64,000 bases of DNA from Cladobotryum mycophilum (taxonomy: Eukaryota > Ascomycota > Sordariomycetes > Hypocreales > Hypocreaceae). The translations under genes and the position numbers were made by a program. The notes under the pieces are model-generated. The model saw nothing but the letters and a program-made list of their open reading frames with translations. It had not been told where the DNA came from and searched no databases. The DNA is taken from positions 7,502,001 through 7,566,000 of the forward strand of contig CM071589.1 of NCBI GenBank assembly GCA_036429605.1, in the 5' to 3' direction. Each line of letters opens with the position of its first letter. Positions within the stretch are counted from its first letter, which is position 1. Positions 37,301 through 48,490 of this stretch are shown here, in pieces.

Positions 37301-40250
37301 CTGTCTATGTGCCCACACTGGCCAGGGAGAACAACTCAGTCAACTCGATTTTATCTTCCGTCGGCCGAATGTACGCGCTCGGCTACGCCGTGGACCTCTC
37401 TTTCATCAACCCACCAGTCGCCGTTCTAGCTGATCTACCTAATTATCCCTTCGATCATAGCTTGGAGTATTGGACGGAGAGCCGCCTTTCGCGGGCCTGG
37501 GGATTTAGGAAGCACCCCCATCACGAACTCCTTGGCTCAAGCTGCTTGGAGGCCAGTGACACTGAACCTGCCTGGAGAAATCTTCTACGTCTCTTTGATG
37601 TTCCGTAGCTAGCGGACCACAAGGTCGTAAATGACATTGTGTTCCTATGTGCGGGGTACATTGCTATGATGGGTGAGGCCATTCGCTAGATTCTTGGATC
37701 AGTGGCCTATGCCTTGCGGAACTTAGCTATTAAATCAGTGATGATGATACAATAATCTCAAACCCTCGAAGTCATGACAAATATGCGGCCATTACGGTTG
37801 ACAGAATATTCTAATTCTTCCTGCTACGAACTGTCAGTTTCGTCGTCCAACGGGACGTCCTGGGTGCAGAATTGCACCGCCGAGGGTAAAACTGGAGGCG
37901 ACGTTGACGACGCCGTCCTCGTACCTTCACCACTCACAAGTGCCACCATCGCTCCGCATCCGCGTCAAGTTCTAGAGGGAGTGTTTTTATGAGCACATGC
38001 GGCGTATAGGCATGAGATTTGGACCGCGTCTCCAAGGCCTGAGAGAGATTTCATGTCACCCTGTCATTATTGTCAAGAATGTGATGAGTACATCATTGGG
38101 TACATTATTAGACGTTGGCAACCAAACTGAACAATTGGGTGCAATGAATTTTGCTCGCATTGAGTGGTGTCCCACTATCGATTTTCTCCCAGTAAAAGGC
38201 CTGATTCGTCGGCAAGGGAGTAAAGGGGATGTTAGGATTCCGATGGAGAGCCTCAGCGCGCTGTGCAACCTACTAATCTTAGATGTGACTGAAATGCTGG
38301 AAATTGTGCCGTCCAAGCAGCACTTGGAAAAGTATCTATCCTGGCTCCAGGAACAGAAGAAGAACATGGTTTCAGGTCAGTGGGGCCCTCTTGTTCTGGA
38401 GGTAAAGGATTGGGCTTCATATGATCCTGAATCTCGAGATCGTTTATGGAGTCGAAAAGTGGAGGCATCATTGTACTGGGAGATGTAGAGGTATTACAGT
38501 TTGCTCTGGTAGTCAAATAGCGGAACGAAGCAATATTGAGGCAATCCTGTCAGACAGGTTTGGTCCGGTTGAGTTCCTCCATCATCATGATAGAGACTCA
38601 ATCAGTTTCAGTAGTTTTCGCAGAAGCCTTGTTGATGGGGAGGAATTCTTTAACTTGTGTGCCCACTCGTAGATAACCTTGAAAGTTCTAGACATCGGAG
38701 CAGCAAGAGGACGAAGAGGAGGCATCACCGAACGTGTCCTCGATGCAATGATGTCAAGAGATGGTGTACGCATGTACTCTGAGTATGTACTCATGGATAC
38801 TAGCTCTGGGTCTCTTTCTACTTGTCAAGAGCGACTTAAAGATTGGGAGGGTTTGAAATTTACGAAGCTAGACATTTCAAAGGACCCGGCGGAACAAGAC
38901 TTCGCTCTGGAATAATTCTTTCGAGGTGTCGCCCAATATGAATGGGCGCTGATAGTCTTTTTCCCCGTCGTAGGTGCTTCATAAAACGCCATATCTTCGC
39001 CAGACACTACAAAACCTACACTCATCTTTTCGTCCCGGGGGGCGTCTATTTCTCCAGGAGATGATCCTTCGTAAGAGAACGCCCACACTGCCTCTAGAGC
39101 AACTATGTAAACCCTAACAGACACTTTCTAGCATTCAATTGGCGACACGTCAGCTTCATGATGGCAAGCCATTCAGTCCCCTTTCTCTTCCTGAGATGGC
39201 AGACGTTCAGATTGCTATAGATTCCCCGTTTACCACGGGATCTTGTCATCAATTACGAGGTTACAAGCTTTCGCTAACTTTATCATGCTCTTTGATCTAG
39301 AATAGACGTCTCGTTGAGTTCGGTTATGGTGATTGGAGAGCTGTGCAGGATCCAAAGCTCCTTGACATCTGGAATCTGCATAATGCGCTCCTCCAACGTG
39401 GAGTAAACCTTGATTCTTTTGTATTCTGTTTAGCTCGCTAACAGGCGTGCTGGGAATGCCATACAAAGCCAACTACGCCTCTGCCAATACCTTCCTAGAT
39501 TCCTTCATGCAGTATCGGCATAGCTTAGTCCTCCCTTGCTCTGTACCACATTTGGGAGTTATGGAAGGGATTGGCTTCGTAAGCAATCATTCAGCTCTTA
39601 CAAAACAATACCGCAGCATTGGTGCATATATGGTCCAAGAGCAAGAGCTTATGGATGCTCTTGAGGTGTGCATTCAAAAGTCCCAGTCGCATGTTCCAGA
39701 AGAACAGACTCGCCGCAGATACATCAACTTAAGCCATATTGTTATTGGTTTAGTATCGACGAGGCCGTTATCAAACCCTAACAATCCCACGCCATTAATA
39801 GCCGACGCCCGCATAGGAATGTACCAGCGAGTCGACTCGACCACACAGATGAGTGCCAGCTCCAACGATAGAAGTCTCCGCGCTCTACTGGGTTCGGTGG
39901 CTGTTCAGCTAGAGTTGCTTCTGGAGACAAATACCATAGATCTTCTGACGTTAGAAATGGGTCGCACTCTGTTCAGCCTTATTCACCTACCGATAGACAG
40001 CCTAGACGTGACTTCATCATTGACTTCATCAGGCATAAACTTTCTTATATCAATTGAGCTCCGTAATTGGTGGAGGAGAACGCTAATGAAAGATGTCAGT
40101 ATACTTGAGATTATTAATACGGGAACCATTAAGGGTTTGGGGAAATTGGCTATTGCCTCGCTGAAGGAGAAATACGGCATGGATGAGGGCGACATGAAGT
40201 CAGCTGAGAAGGGTTATGCTGTCATGGCGAACGAAACAGAGGGTAAATAG
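34373..40250 (+). pseudogene. Degraded reducing polyketide synthase (KS-AT-DH-MT-KR-ACP remnants)
   Basis: Pieces of a reducing iterative type I PKS appear in the normal order in shifting frames. KS is 34.4-35.25 kb (GLHLACQAL, SPTGSRKTFDA, ADGYARGEA). AT is 36.2-37.4 kb, with the nucleophile motif GHSSGEIAAAYAA intact. DH is 37.45-38.2 kb (HELLGSSCLEASDTEPAW, later GMRFGPRLQGL). The C-methyltransferase is about 38.68-38.9 kb (LKVLDIGAA). The C-terminal end of KR is 39.3-39.65 kb (YASANTFLDSF). ACP is 39.86-40.2 kb. Stops and frameshifts begin within the first 120 bp. The KS nucleophile region reads TGRSAAMTGLHLA, with Arg at the catalytic Cys position. The ACP site reads GINFLISIELRNW, with Phe where the phosphopantetheine Ser should be. 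No enoylreductase is recognisable and most of KR is gone. It is clearly dead. Confidence 0.92.
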
Positions 40251-40481
40251 TATTTAGTACCAGTGGCTCTCTGGGAAGTATATAAACGGAGCAAAGTATT
40301 GATGCGCCTGTGGGACAGGATCCCGCCCGCTTTCATTGAAGCTTTTTAATAGCATAGCCCATCCCGAAGTGACGACATTTGCAGATACAACATATATGGT
40401 CCATTTCGACTTCTAAATCAAGCCCAAATACATTTCTACTCTCATAAAAGTTCAAGTCTTCAATTATACAAAATAGTTATA

Positions 40482-42311
40482 ACGTATTCCATAAGCGAGT
40501 GTGCTATACAAATAAGTATGCCACCTCTTATTACCTTATATAAAAAAAAATAAAGTTAGTTTTTAATATTTTTTAATTCAGATTAAATATTTGATTATTA
40601 TAATAGTATTAAAAAATATAATTATATTTTTTATTTAATTATATTTTGTTATAGATTTATATATTATAGTTAGTTTTATTATATTTATTATAATATAAAG
40701 CCTTTGTATAAATACATTTTTTATTGTTTTTTTATTTAATTTATTTATTTATATTTTTTTTAATTTAATTAACTAACTTTTTTTAAATAGTAAATATACT
40801 TTTAAATTATATATAAATTCTTTTTATTTTATGGTATTTATTTAATATTTTATCTATTATATAGAATTTAAACATTTTTTTATATAAAAGTATTATTTAA
40901 TATATAATTATTATTATATTTTTTATAAATTAATTAATTATAATTAATATTATAATTAAAAACTATTTTAATTATAAGATAATTTTATATATATATTTTT
41001 AATATTTTAAAGATTTAAGATTATATAAATTAAAATCGTATTTTTAAAAATATTAATATTTATAATTTTATATTAAATATCAAAAGAATATTTTATAAAT
41101 TAAATAATAATAAATTAATTTTTTTAAAATCTTTTTTAATATTCTTTTTATTAATTATAATAAAAAATATTATATAAAAAGTATAAAAAAACTTAAATTT
41201 ATTAACATATATAATATATATATATATTAACTTTTTAATTTTTTAATTATATATTTATTTTAATAATTTAAAATAATTAATATTTAATAGTTAAAAAATA
41301 ATATAAAAAATAAAAAAATATATAAACTATAATAATTTTATATTTTTTATAATAAAGTTTAAATACTATTAAATAATAATTTTTATAATTGTTAAAAATT
41401 AGCATTTAATAAATATTTTTTATATAAAAGGTTATATAATAATTAAAATATTTAATCTAATTTAAGCTAATTTTATTAATAATTTAATTATTTTTTATTA
41501 TTATCATATATTAATTTTTTAAAAAATTATACTTTTAATATTAATTTTTAAAATAATATTATATAATAAAAATAATAAATCATAATATTATTTAATTTAT
41601 TTTATTAATATCTTAAATTATAATTATTTATTTTTAACTCTTAAATTAAAACCATTTAATTTTTATATAATATTTTAAAATTATAATTACTATACTTAAA
41701 AAAAATAATATTTATTATAAAACTAATTTTATTAAAATTATAAAAATTATTATTAAAGATTTTATACTTAATTTTAATAACCTATATAAGTTTAAATTAA
41801 ATATTCATAAATTTGAAATTTTTATATTTAGTTTTTTAATAATTATATTTATAAACTTAATATATATAAAGTTTTAATTAATATTTAATAAAATTTAATA
41901 TTTAATTTTTATTAATTAATAGTATATTATATATATATAATAAATAATTAATTATTTCTTTAATATTATATAATTTAAAAAAAGATTATATAAATAAATT
42001 AATTATATACTTAAGTATAGTTTTTTTTTAATTTTATAAAATTTATTAAATTAATTTTTATATTATATTATAAAACCTATTTAATATAATATTAATTTAA
42101 AATTATATAATTAATACTATAACTTTTTTTATAATTTTAAAATTAAAATCTAGGTTTTTTTAAAAGCTTTAAAAGTTATAATAATTTTATTTTTATATAA
42201 AAATAATATTATTTAAGATTATTACAGAATTTAATATATTATAATAAAAATAAATATAATAGTAGAGGGTAGTATATTTGCTTATGTGGTATACTCGCTT
42301 ATAGAATACGT
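40482..42311. mobile_element. RIP-degraded TA-flanked inverted-repeat DNA transposon, second family copy
   Basis: The left end reads ACGTATTCCATAAGCGAGTG, and the right end reads ACGTATTCTATAAGCGAGTA on the minus strand. Both are flanked by TA (40480-40481 and 42312-42313). The ends match those of the element at 4849-7276 apart from transitions, so it is the same family. The length is 1,830 bp. The interior is almost pure A and T with no open frame. Here RIP has also hit the inverted repeats, unlike in the nested copy. The superfamily is Tc1/mariner/pogo-like by TA duplication and size. Confidence 0.87.
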
Positions 42312-42456
42312 TAGCTTAGATCTAAAGTCCTTGTTTTCAATATCAGTAAAATCAACGAAATTATATTATAACACACTCATTAGCTAAGATCCAAAGTCAT
42401 CACCATTTAGAAAAGTAGAAACCACGTAAGAGACTTGTCCTACTTCATCCATAAAG

Positions 42457-42900
42457 CTATCTGATAAATCCGGCTTCCCTCTCCTTATATTTTATCGCCA
42501 AATGTACCGCCCTAGTAAGGTAGTGAAGAAGATCCTGGTAGTGTATATTCCAAACAAAGCCTTGATCGCTGCTAGAGAGCGAGGTACCTCGTAACAGAAA
42601 AGAAAAACAAAGAGACGATAATACTGGCGGTATAAGCAACAAACTGTATTCCTTTGGCAAAGGTTCTCTTTGTGTGGCCGGCATTATTAGATCGAACGAT
42701 GGACCATGTAAGAATAATACTGAGGCCCGCAATTAATAACATCCATCCCCATGCTACCAGGTTCATCTATTTAAATAACAGCATCATCAAAATGCCAATA
42801 ATTCAAGCTAATCCAGGGACATAACCAAGGGCAGTAGTTACTACAGGTGCATTAGGAACGTTAGTTAGGACCAGTCCGCCTGAAAGGATACAAACACATT
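42457..42900 (-). pseudogene. Remnant of an MFS permease (Dal5/ACS-like)
   Basis: On the minus strand a frame (about 42766-42572) reads SNNAGHTKRTFAKGIQFVAYTASIIV. The segment N-x-A-G-H-T-K-R/K-T preceding a membrane helix is characteristic of the fungal allantoate-permease-like anion:cation symporter family. Two hydrophobic segments are visible. Similarity seems to pass to another frame toward 42457, and a broken hydrophobic segment lies upstream (to about 42900). Stops and frame changes, plus AT-rich blocks on both sides, indicate a relic. The family call rests on a short motif. Confidence 0.5.
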
Positions 42901-44170
42901 AGGGAGCTCCTTATTTTATATAAGCGTTTATTAGTACCCTGAGTAGTTCATTTAACGCAGCCCAATAAGCTAAGAAACTCGCCTCCTGACTTTTAATACA
43001 GAACACTCTTTAGAAGGTTAAATCCAAAGCTTTAGAGAAGCGTGATAAAGAAGTTTAAAATAGTACCATTTAGAAAACTCAAACAAAGGCCACAGAGAGA
43101 TCCTAGATAATAGTTAGAATCTCGTATAGCCTTAAAAGTCTAATACTAATCCACTCTGCTACTCTAATCCTAACTTGAATAATTTCCCTTCTTATTTAAG
43201 TTTAAAAGCTAATTCTACTTTAATATAAATAGTACTCAAGTAATACTTAGAGCGCTTTACTATAATAGTATATTTATTATAACTTTAACATAAATAAAAG
43301 CTATTATATTTTTAATATTGTACTTTTATATAATAAAAGTAATATAAAATAAAGATTTATTAATGCTATTCTTATATTTTATAGTAATAAAAAAACATAA
43401 TAATAAAGCAAGGACTAGTTAAGAAAATATTAAATAATGCTATTATGATTGTAACTTAATAGTATAAAGGTTTTTAAATAATATAATTTAATTTAATTAG
43501 AGGATATATTATTAGTTTAAATAATTTGAAAGGAACCTTAAAAAGTTATTAAATATTTAAAAATAGAGTTTTTTTAAAATAAATTACATTAACAATAATT
43601 CATAATAAAGTTTTTATTTATTAATATATTTATTCTTTTGCATAAAGTATTTTAGTTTAAAATAATTATTATTAGTAGTTTTAATAGAATATACTAAATA
43701 TGTCTTTAACAGAAGTATTTAATTTAATAATCTTATTAAACAAATTAAAACATAATATTAAAGTATTAAGAATTTTATTATATATATTTTTTATTTAATA
43801 TTATAATAAATAAATAAGTAAATAAATATTACTATGTTTATTTATTATTAATTCTTTTTATAAAACTATAATACTTAAACTTATTATTTAATTTATTTTA
43901 ATTTATTACTAAACTTAAGAGTATAAGTCTATTATAACTTAAACATTAAATTATAACTTATACCCTAAATTAAATAAACCTTCGCTTAATAAGCTTATTA
44001 AAATAAACTAATATTAATATTCTTAATTAATATAAAACAATTAACTAGAATAAAATTAATAATTATTAGATAAAAATAAAAATAAAAATAAGTAATTATT
44101 ATTAATATATTTAATTTTATTAATATATAATATTACAATTATTATTATTACCTAGATAGTTTCATAGCTA
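42901..44170. other. AT-rich block, RIP-like, no gene
   Basis: This is strongly AT-rich DNA with no open frame of note, and it looks like decayed repeat sequence. I found no inverted or long terminal repeats that would identify the element. It ends close to the promoter of the asparagine-synthetase gene. Confidence 0.6.
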
Positions 44171-44345
44171 GTTATTAATGTAACCATTATTACTTCTTAA
44201 TATAGAATCCTACTACTTAAACCCATTTCTTAGCCTACATTCACCGCTAATATTAACACCACGATCTAAGGTTATTCTTCTTAGGAAACGCCCGGCACGT
44301 CACATTGTCGGGTAATACGGTTGGTTATGGGGTCGTTAGACTTAC
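44170..44345 (+). promoter_or_regulatory. Upstream block shared with the NRPS promoter
   Basis: This stretch resembles 54180-54310 upstream of the NRPS. A 16-base identity TCGGGTAATACGGTTG (44308-44323) contains two CGG triplets in direct orientation separated by six bases, a spacing used by some Zn2Cys6 regulators. It lies 345 bp before the start codon. Flanking similarity (GATCTAAG, TTAGGA, CGTCAC, TCGTTAGAC) covers roughly 110-150 bp. Regulatory function is inferred. Confidence 0.5.
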
Positions 44346-44652
44346 CTCCGTACCCTAGGGCAATATTACAATGGTTACTTTCTACATTTGTACTATACAA
44401 AAACGACAGGGGTATTTGATACAGGGATGTTTGCGATCCTCCGCTAATGATCCACTGGGTACTCGTATAATAAAGCTAAGGTAGCCTCGCCGGTTGTTAT
44501 CCTAGATAGGTAAACTACTGCTACAACGCTTACCCTCTGACCGACATCGGGCTTACCCGCTGGCTCCCCGTGGCAAGAACATCAACTGTTCCGTAAGTTA
44601 AGGTATATTTCACGATAGTACCAAAAACCCTTTCGTGTCAACTCGCAGAACT

Positions 44653-46963
44653 ATGTGTGGAATCAGTGCGTTTCTGAGTCACGCCGGAAGGGCTGGCTCA
44701 AATGAGCAGACTAAGGTCGAAGTCCAGAATGTGTCTGAATTGGAGAGGAGTCTAGAGATCATTGCCCATCGTGGACCAGATGCTCGCGGGCGTTGGTTTA
44801 GTGACGATTACTCAGTTGGTAGGCTGCCTCATCCCCCATTAGAGTCTGAATGCGGATAGATGCTCACATTTTCTCAACAGGCCTTGGTCATGTCCGATTG
44901 TCAATCATCGATCTTAGCCCCAGTGGAAATCAGCCCTTTCATGATGAAGGGGATGACATTCATGCCGTCGTGAATGGTGAGCTGTATGACTACGAGCGTT
45001 ACCGAGCACAGTTGGCCAGCGAGTTCAATTTCGTGGGAAACAGTGACTGTGAAATTGTCATTGCCCTGTACAAGCATTATGGCCTCTCTTTCCTGTCTCA
45101 TTTGAGGGGCGAGTTTGCGTTTGTGCTCTGGGACGCAAAGCGCGAGCTCCTTGTAGCAGCAAGAGACCGATATGGAATCAAATCACTCTATTATACAGTG
45201 ATCGGAGGCAAGTTGTTGGTGGCAACAGAAATGAAGTCTTTCTTGGGATTTGGACTGCAGCCTGAATGGTGTGTTAGAACATTGCGAGACCAGAGCTGGA
45301 GAGTGGAATCGCGTACTTTCTTCAAGGGCGTGCACAGAGTGCGTTTATTTACACCACATTCCTGCCAAACGATTGGCCTCGTGCTAAGACATTATAGGTT
45401 CTTCCTGGACACTATCTGATCTGTCGGCGCAATGAGAGAGAAGAACAAAAGCCATACTGGGATCTCGAGTATCCTAATAAAGTAAGTATCCCCAGCCATT
45501 TTTATAGAAATTGTCTCTGACGGTCAACGCTTTCTAGTATTCTCAAGACCTGAGATCGGAAGAGGAAATTGTTCAAGGCGTGAGAAAGCGTCTTTTAGAG
45601 GCTGTGAAAATCCGACTTAAGGCGGATGTTCCTGTCGCTATCTACCTCAGTGGCGGAATAGACTCATCATCAGTCGCTGGAATGGTTGCCGATCTCATCA
45701 AACAAGGGACGCAACTGGGCAACGAGACCAACTCAGTTCCGTCGAACATGAAATGCTTCACTGTTCAGTTCGATGAGGATAGCGGTGCTGATGAATCCAG
45801 TATGTTCACTCTACCACTGCACATAACAACATTCCGTTACTCACAAGCTCTAGGAATTGCTCATCGTACGGCGGAGTGGTTGGGTGTCGATATCCAGTTG
45901 GTCAAAATGGACGAAGAGGCTCTTACGTCACGCTTTGAGGACGCTGTTTGGCATAGTGAAATCCCCCTTCCTGACCTCAACGGAATGGGTCGGTTAGCAC
46001 TGTCCGAAGCAGTACACGCTCAGGGTATCAAAGTTGTTATTACAGGTGAGTCTGCCTCCTAAAAGGCCCCATGACTCTGTTCATTGGCGTGGCGTCTCTA
46101 ATATTCTCGCAGGAGAGGGCTCTGATGAACATTTTGCGGGCTACGATGCATTCCGGGCCGACTCGCTTAGTGAGATTGACTATTCATGGCCAGAGCTGCA
46201 GCTGCCCGAAGCCGACCGTGAAGAAGCACTGGGCAAGGCCATAGAACAAGGCACGTACGGTATTTTCGGCGAGTACAGCAAGAATGTTCCAAGCGCGACG
46301 AGGCGCATGATCAACTATAGTCATGTCACCAGCCCCATCTCAAGAGTTGGCAGTCTGCCATTCTCAGAATGGACGAATACATATGGGAATGACATCCCGG
46401 AGACGAGTCTTATTGAGGGGTTCGACGGACGGGTCCGCGACAACATCAAAAGTCGCTGGCACCCCCTTCACACAGCTCAATACATGTTTGTCAAGTCCTT
46501 TATGCCTCATTTTATCCTGCGGTATAATGGCGACAACATCGACATGGTTAACCAAGTCGAAAGTCGCTGCCCTTTCCTTGATCACCATCTCACGGAATAT
46601 GTCAACAATGTGCCGCCAAGTCTCAAGATGAAGTACAACGCAAAAGACAAGTCCTTTCGCGAAAAGCACATTCTTCGCGAAGCTGTGAAGCCCTACGTCA
46701 CCGAAGAGATTTACAATATGAGCAAGAAAGCGTACATGGGTCCGAGGAAGTTCTGGCGTGGTGGTGCGCTGCATCGAAAGATCACACAGCTGATCACAAA
46801 GGAAAACGTGCAAGCCTTAGGCTTTGCCGACTGGGACGCTACTGAGGACGCCTTGGATAAGGCTTTTGACAAGCAGGAAGCCATGGCTCTTCGCCGCGTC
46901 ATTACCGTTGCCCAGTTTATTGTTCTGGGGCAGCGCTTCGGGGTCAAGCCCGCCAGTGCCTAA
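44653..46963 (+). CDS. Asparagine synthetase, AsnB type (glutamine-hydrolysing)
   Basis: This enzyme amidates a carboxylate using glutamine nitrogen and ATP. The class-II amidotransferase domain starts with MCGISAF, so Cys2 becomes the N-terminal nucleophile; HRGPD, NGELYDY and VAARDRYGIKSLYY follow. The synthetase domain has the pyrophosphatase loop SGGIDSSS and GEGSDEHFAGY. Introns are 44819-44880, 45339-45397, 45482-45537 and 46046-46112. A further in-frame 48 bp intron at 45800-45847 (GTATGT, AAG) is likely because removing it improves the family fit. The product is 672 aa (688 if that intron is retained). I chose the ATG just before Cys2. Its place beside an NRPS suggests a tailoring role rather than housekeeping asparagine synthesis; that is inference. 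Catalytic motifs are intact. Confidence 0.92.
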
Positions 46964-47308
46964 TCGAAATACCTAGAGGATCTTGATAGAAAATTTTGTT
47001 TGTAGAGTTTGTATTTAGATCATTCTTTTAGCTCTTAAATAGATCATCACTTTTATGAACATTGTTCGGTGATTTGCTTAGCTGCGCGTATCTCACCCAC
47101 ATCACACTATGCCCCTCGTCGTACAGGCTATTTGACCCCTAACCTTAACACTTAAGCTTAATTTTAGACGCCGTTTGGGCCAGGTGTTTATGCACCAGTG
47201 TGGTGAGAAAAAGAAATTGCCTGACTTTTTATGTACTCATTCATTGATTGATCATCTTAAAAAGTCTATTTGGATAACAGGTACTATTTACAAAAGAAAT
47301 TGGCAATT
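46964..47308. other. Convergent intergenic region
   Basis: This stretch of about 345 bp lies between the 3' ends of the asparagine-synthetase and CmcJ-like genes. No feature was recognised. Confidence 0.4.
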
Positions 47309-48490
47309 TCACCAAAATGCAGCGCATCTGACCTCGATACTTTCCCGAGCTTCAGCATCTTGGTCCTGGCCGACCAGCTCGAATGCACTATGGACGGCGC
47401 CTCCAACTCCCAAATGAGACATCTTATCGGTCCCTTCTTGTGGTGCTCTGGCATGAGCCTCCATTTCGTTATCAAACAGCTGGATTACCAAGACGTCAGA
47501 AGGCTGTTGCTCTGAAATGAAGTGCCAGTCATGCGCCTTTTGCTCCTTGTCTCGTGGTCCATAAGCTAGGTAGCCCTGCGTGTGGAATGTTTCGTTATCC
47601 ACCTGTTGCTCATCGGCGCCATTCGAGTTGGGCGCGTTGGGATCAATGATCCGCGACAGATGAGCGGGAATACGGCTATCATGGGGCTCAAGCTGGCCAG
47701 TGGGAACATAATCAGATTCGGGAAAAGAGGCGCAGGATGCGAGAGCAAGAGGGTCGCGATGGACCGTCTTCAAAGGCCTCCAGATAGAGAAGAGCGAGAA
47801 TCGAGGTACGCCATCATCACCAGGCTTCTTGCTTTGATAATAATCTTTGAGATCATCCCATTGGACGCCGGATTTGAGCAGCTGATTCTCCGCAGTGATT
47901 ACCCGCTCGGCCGCTGAAGCGACTTCGCTATGGTACTTTCGAATATGGTACCTTGCACCTTTTGGGGTTAAATCAAGATGTACCTTTGGAGCAGGAGATA
48001 TGCCATCTGTCCTAGAGTTTCCAACGATAGGCGGAAATATCGGTGCTGTGTCCTCCTTCTCTGAGTTTTGCGCGTTTTCTTCTGCCTGTGCTGCAGAAGG
48101 TGGATCGCCTTCACTGTACAATTGGCTTCGAAGCACTGCTGCAGATACCACCACCTTGTTGCATCCCGTTAATTTTTGCACAAAGGCTTCCACTTCTGGA
48201 AAGTAAACTTCACGAAGCAGCTTCTCATCATTCCAACTTGCACGATCATACGGAGCTGCATGCAGCGCTGAGTGATGTCGGCGAGCGGTAAAGCCGTGGA
48301 CAGAGAGCTTGTATGGAGACTTGTCCTCAAGGTCCAAATAGGGCCTCAGATCTGTGAGAGGCAACGTGAGGACATGGCCAAACTCAGAGAGAGGTGGGAG
48401 TATGTACGCTTCCTTGCTTCCAGCGGGCTTAGCGCCTCTGGTCAAGTAGCGGAACTTTCCCAGGTACGGCGTAGGTGCGGTAGAATCCAT
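47309..48490 (-). CDS. CmcJ/asaB-like hydroxylase/desaturase
   Basis: This intronless 393-residue protein belongs to the fungal family labelled hydroxylase/desaturase (asaB, NvfI/CmcJ-like, GA4-desaturase-like), recurrent in secondary-metabolite clusters. Visible blocks are the N-terminal FRYLTRGAKP, the middle QKLTGCNKVVVSAAVLRSQ, HLDLTPKGARYHIRKYH, the central FSLFSIWRPLKTVHRDPLA, and the C-terminal DWHFISEQQPSDVLVIQLFD with GGAVHSAFELV and RESIEVRCAAFW. These match the family order and full length. Members act as oxygenases or desaturases in fungal pathways, and some related proteins use iron and 2-oxoglutarate. It is convergent with the asparagine synthetase and divergent from the SDR. 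It probably oxidises the cluster product; the exact step cannot be read. An acidic linker (about residues 133-150) is variable. Confidence 0.85.
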   Translation of the reverse strand: MDSTAPTPYLGKFRYLTRGAKPAGSKEAYILPPLSEFGHVLTLPLTDLRPYLDLEDKSPYKLSVHGFTARRHHSALHAAPYDRASWNDEKLLREVYFPEVEAFVQKLTGCNKVVVSAAVLRSQLYSEGDPPSAAQAEENAQNSEKEDTAPIFPPIVGNSRTDGISPAPKVHLDLTPKGARYHIRKYHSEVASAAERVITAENQLLKSGVQWDDLKDYYQSKKPGDDGVPRFSLFSIWRPLKTVHRDPLALASCASFPESDYVPTGQLEPHDSRIPAHLSRIIDPNAPNSNGADEQQVDNETFHTQGYLAYGPRDKEQKAHDWHFISEQQPSDVLVIQLFDNEMEAHARAPQEGTDKMSHLGVGGAVHSAFELVGQDQDAEARESIEVRCAAFW

